From the NCBI RefSeq assembly GCF_042679605.1, contig NZ_JBHTMU010000002.1:1-64000 (forward strand): a stretch of 64,000 bases of DNA. The letters run 5' to 3'. Position numbers and translations under genes: made by a program. The notes below the pieces were generated by a model. That model made no database searches, had not been told where the DNA came from, and saw only the letters and a list, made by a program, of their open reading frames with translations. Positions 62,854 through 64,000 of this stretch are shown piece by piece (within the stretch, counting starts at the first letter, position 1; each line of letters begins with the position of its first letter). This DNA comes from Litorisediminicola beolgyonensis (GTDB taxonomy: Bacteria; Pseudomonadota; Alphaproteobacteria; Rhodobacterales; Rhodobacteraceae).

Positions 62854-64000
62854 TCAGGCCGCCTTCGCGGCGCTCTGGCTGGCGGTGTCGGTGAAATGGC
62901 GGATGGTGGCGCCGATCCCGGTGCCGGGCTCGATCTTGAAGCCGACATCGATCATCGACATCTCGGCGACCGAGACCGCGGTGGTGACCATGCCCTCGTT
63001 CATCCAGCCCAGGTGGCCGATCCGGAAGACCTTGCCCATGACCTTGGCGAGACCGGTGCCGAGCGAGGTGTTGTATTGCTCGTAGGCCCGCGCGATCACG
63101 TGGCGGGCGTCGTGCTCCTCGGGAACGACGATGGCGCTGACGGTGTCGGAATACCATTTCGGATCGGCCGCGCAGACCCGAAGACCCCAGGCCTCGACCG
63201 CCTTGCGCACGCCGGTGGCCAGGCGGTTGTGCCGCGCCCAGATGTTCTCGAGCCCTTCCTCCAGAAGCATGTCGCAGCTCACGTCGAGCCCCCGCAGGAG
63301 CTGGGTCGCCGGGGTGTAGGGGAAATAGCCGTTATCGTTATTGGCGATCTGGTCCGCCCAGGCGAAGAAGCAGCGGCCGAAGCCCGCGTCCTTGTTGGCC
63401 TCCAGCGCCTTGCCCGACACCGACAGGATGCCGAGACCCGCGGGCAGCATGAAGCCCTTCTGCGACCCGGAGACCGCGCAGTCGACGCCCCAGGCGTCCT
63501 GGTCGAAGGCGATCGAGCCGATCGAGGACACGCCGTCGACCATCAGGAGCGCCGGGTGACCGGCGGCGTCGAGCGCGTCGCGCACGCCCTTGATGTCCGA
63601 GGTGACGCCGGTCGCGGTCTCGTTATGGGTGGCAAAGACGGCCTTGTACTCGTGGCCGGTGTCGGCCTTGAGCTTCTCGGCATATTTCTCGACCGGGACG
63701 CCCTCGCCCCATTCGCACTCGATGAGATCGACATCGAGGCCCAGCCGCGCCGCCATGTCGGCCCAGAGATGCGAGAACTGGCCGAAGCGGCTCATCAGCA
63801 CCTTGTCGCCGGGCTTCAGCGTGTTCTGGATCGCCGATTCCCAGGCACCCGTGCCGGAGGAGGGATAGAGGAAGACGCGGCCGGTGGTGTTGCGGAAGAC
63901 CTTGGCGACCTTCTCGAAGAGCGGCTTGGTGAGCTCTGGAAAGTCCGGGGCGCGCATGTCCTGCATGGACACGTTCATGGCCATGCGGACCTTCTCGGGG
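62854..64000 (-). CDS. sga: Serine--glyoxylate aminotransferase (5' end outside window)
   Basis: A class V, PLP-dependent aminotransferase converting serine and glyoxylate to hydroxypyruvate and glycine. The PLP lysine lies in DCAVSGSQKGFMLPAG. Other signatures are VFATHNETATGVTSDIKGV and MVDGVSSIGSIAFDQDAWG. Translation at the right edge reads PEKVRMAMNVSMQDMRAPDFPEL, matching the region about 10-15 residues after the usual N-terminus, so only the first few codons are missing. It is the first gene of the serine-cycle operon seen in this window. It ends 49 bp before mcl. Confidence 0.94.
   Translation of the reverse strand, partial: PEKVRMAMNVSMQDMRAPDFPELTKPLFEKVAKVFRNTTGRVFLYPSSGTGAWESAIQNTLKPGDKVLMSRFGQFSHLWADMAARLGLDVDLIECEWGEGVPVEKYAEKLKADTGHEYKAVFATHNETATGVTSDIKGVRDALDAAGHPALLMVDGVSSIGSIAFDQDAWGVDCAVSGSQKGFMLPAGLGILSVSGKALEANKDAGFGRCFFAWADQIANNDNGYFPYTPATQLLRGLDVSCDMLLEEGLENIWARHNRLATGVRKAVEAWGLRVCAADPKWYSDTVSAIVVPEEHDARHVIARAYEQYNTSLGTGLAKVMGKVFRIGHLGWMNEGMVTTAVSVAEMSMIDVGFKIEPGTGIGATIRHFTDTASQSAAKAA

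Overview
The window looks like a chromosomal segment of a marine-type Rhodobacteraceae (Roseobacter-group alphaproteobacterium). The DNA is GC-rich. The rRNA operon is ordered 16S, tRNA-Ile, tRNA-Ala, 23S, 5S, tRNA-fMet. MutL carries the endonuclease motif typical of MutH-lacking bacteria, and the family-typical regulatory signatures are FnrL, EcfG, RpoH and SqrR-like. The organism assignment is inference from gene content and signatures, not from a search.

Left part (1-9.6 kb). The window opens inside an IS3-family element. A degenerate kinase-like gene of unknown role, uvrB, an amber-interrupted secreted protein gene and a 2-oxoglutarate/Fe oxygenase follow. Next is a group of small envelope and stress genes: a Val/Asp-repeat membrane protein, a PLDc_N peptide with an EcfG-type promoter, a Usp protein with an FnrL-type box, an I78 inhibitor lipoprotein and a second lipoprotein. 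An FAH-family hydrolase, a Tat-type lytic transglycosylase lipoprotein and tRNA-Ser(GGA) close this part.

Exopolysaccharide locus (9.8-23.7 kb). It encodes a Wzx/Wzy-type pathway: O-antigen ligase/Wzy-like protein, chain-length protein without a tyrosine kinase domain, WecG-sugar transferase fusion, Wza lipoprotein, Wzx flippase and three glycosyltransferases. Its control genes sit inside it: a LuxR-type response regulator, and a periplasmic cysteine-free molybdopterin-fold protein next to a hybrid histidine kinase with REC and HPt domains. A palindrome, CTATCC-N4-GGATAG, occurs intact or degenerate in the promoter regions of the locus, and three copies of the CCTATCC half are spaced exactly 20 bp before the sensor pair. 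I regard this as the best candidate for an undescribed regulatory system here. A serine-recombinase remnant lies between the locus and the rRNA operon.

rRNA operon (24.0-30.2 kb, minus strand). The pre-rRNA carries processing stems around 16S and 23S, and a hairpin repeated four times with compensatory stem changes.

Middle (30.7-46.8 kb). A glycosyltransferase, DUF302, fasciclin and MAPEG proteins come first, then clpB with a strong RpoH promoter. A 627-aa acidic Ser/Glu/Ala low-complexity membrane protein has an EcfG-type promoter. pyrF, a NUDIX hydrolase, a zinc-ribbon DinB and a DUF3775 protein follow. A five-gene translationally coupled operon (flavin amine oxidase, DUF1365, MFS, DUF3833, SDR) resembles the singlet-oxygen-response cluster of Rhodobacter.

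Right part (46.9-64 kb). This holds the homodimeric-type pyruvate dehydrogenase operon (aceE, aceF, lpdA), rmuC-mutL, a persulfide dioxygenase-rhodanese pair under a SqrR-like operator, and a methyltransferase behind a CRP/FNR-type palindrome. A minus-strand serine-cycle operon (sga, mcl, mtkA, mtkB, hprA) runs off the right edge. Together the last genes would convert glyoxylate and serine through hydroxypyruvate and malyl-CoA, linking C1 or C2 assimilation to central metabolism.
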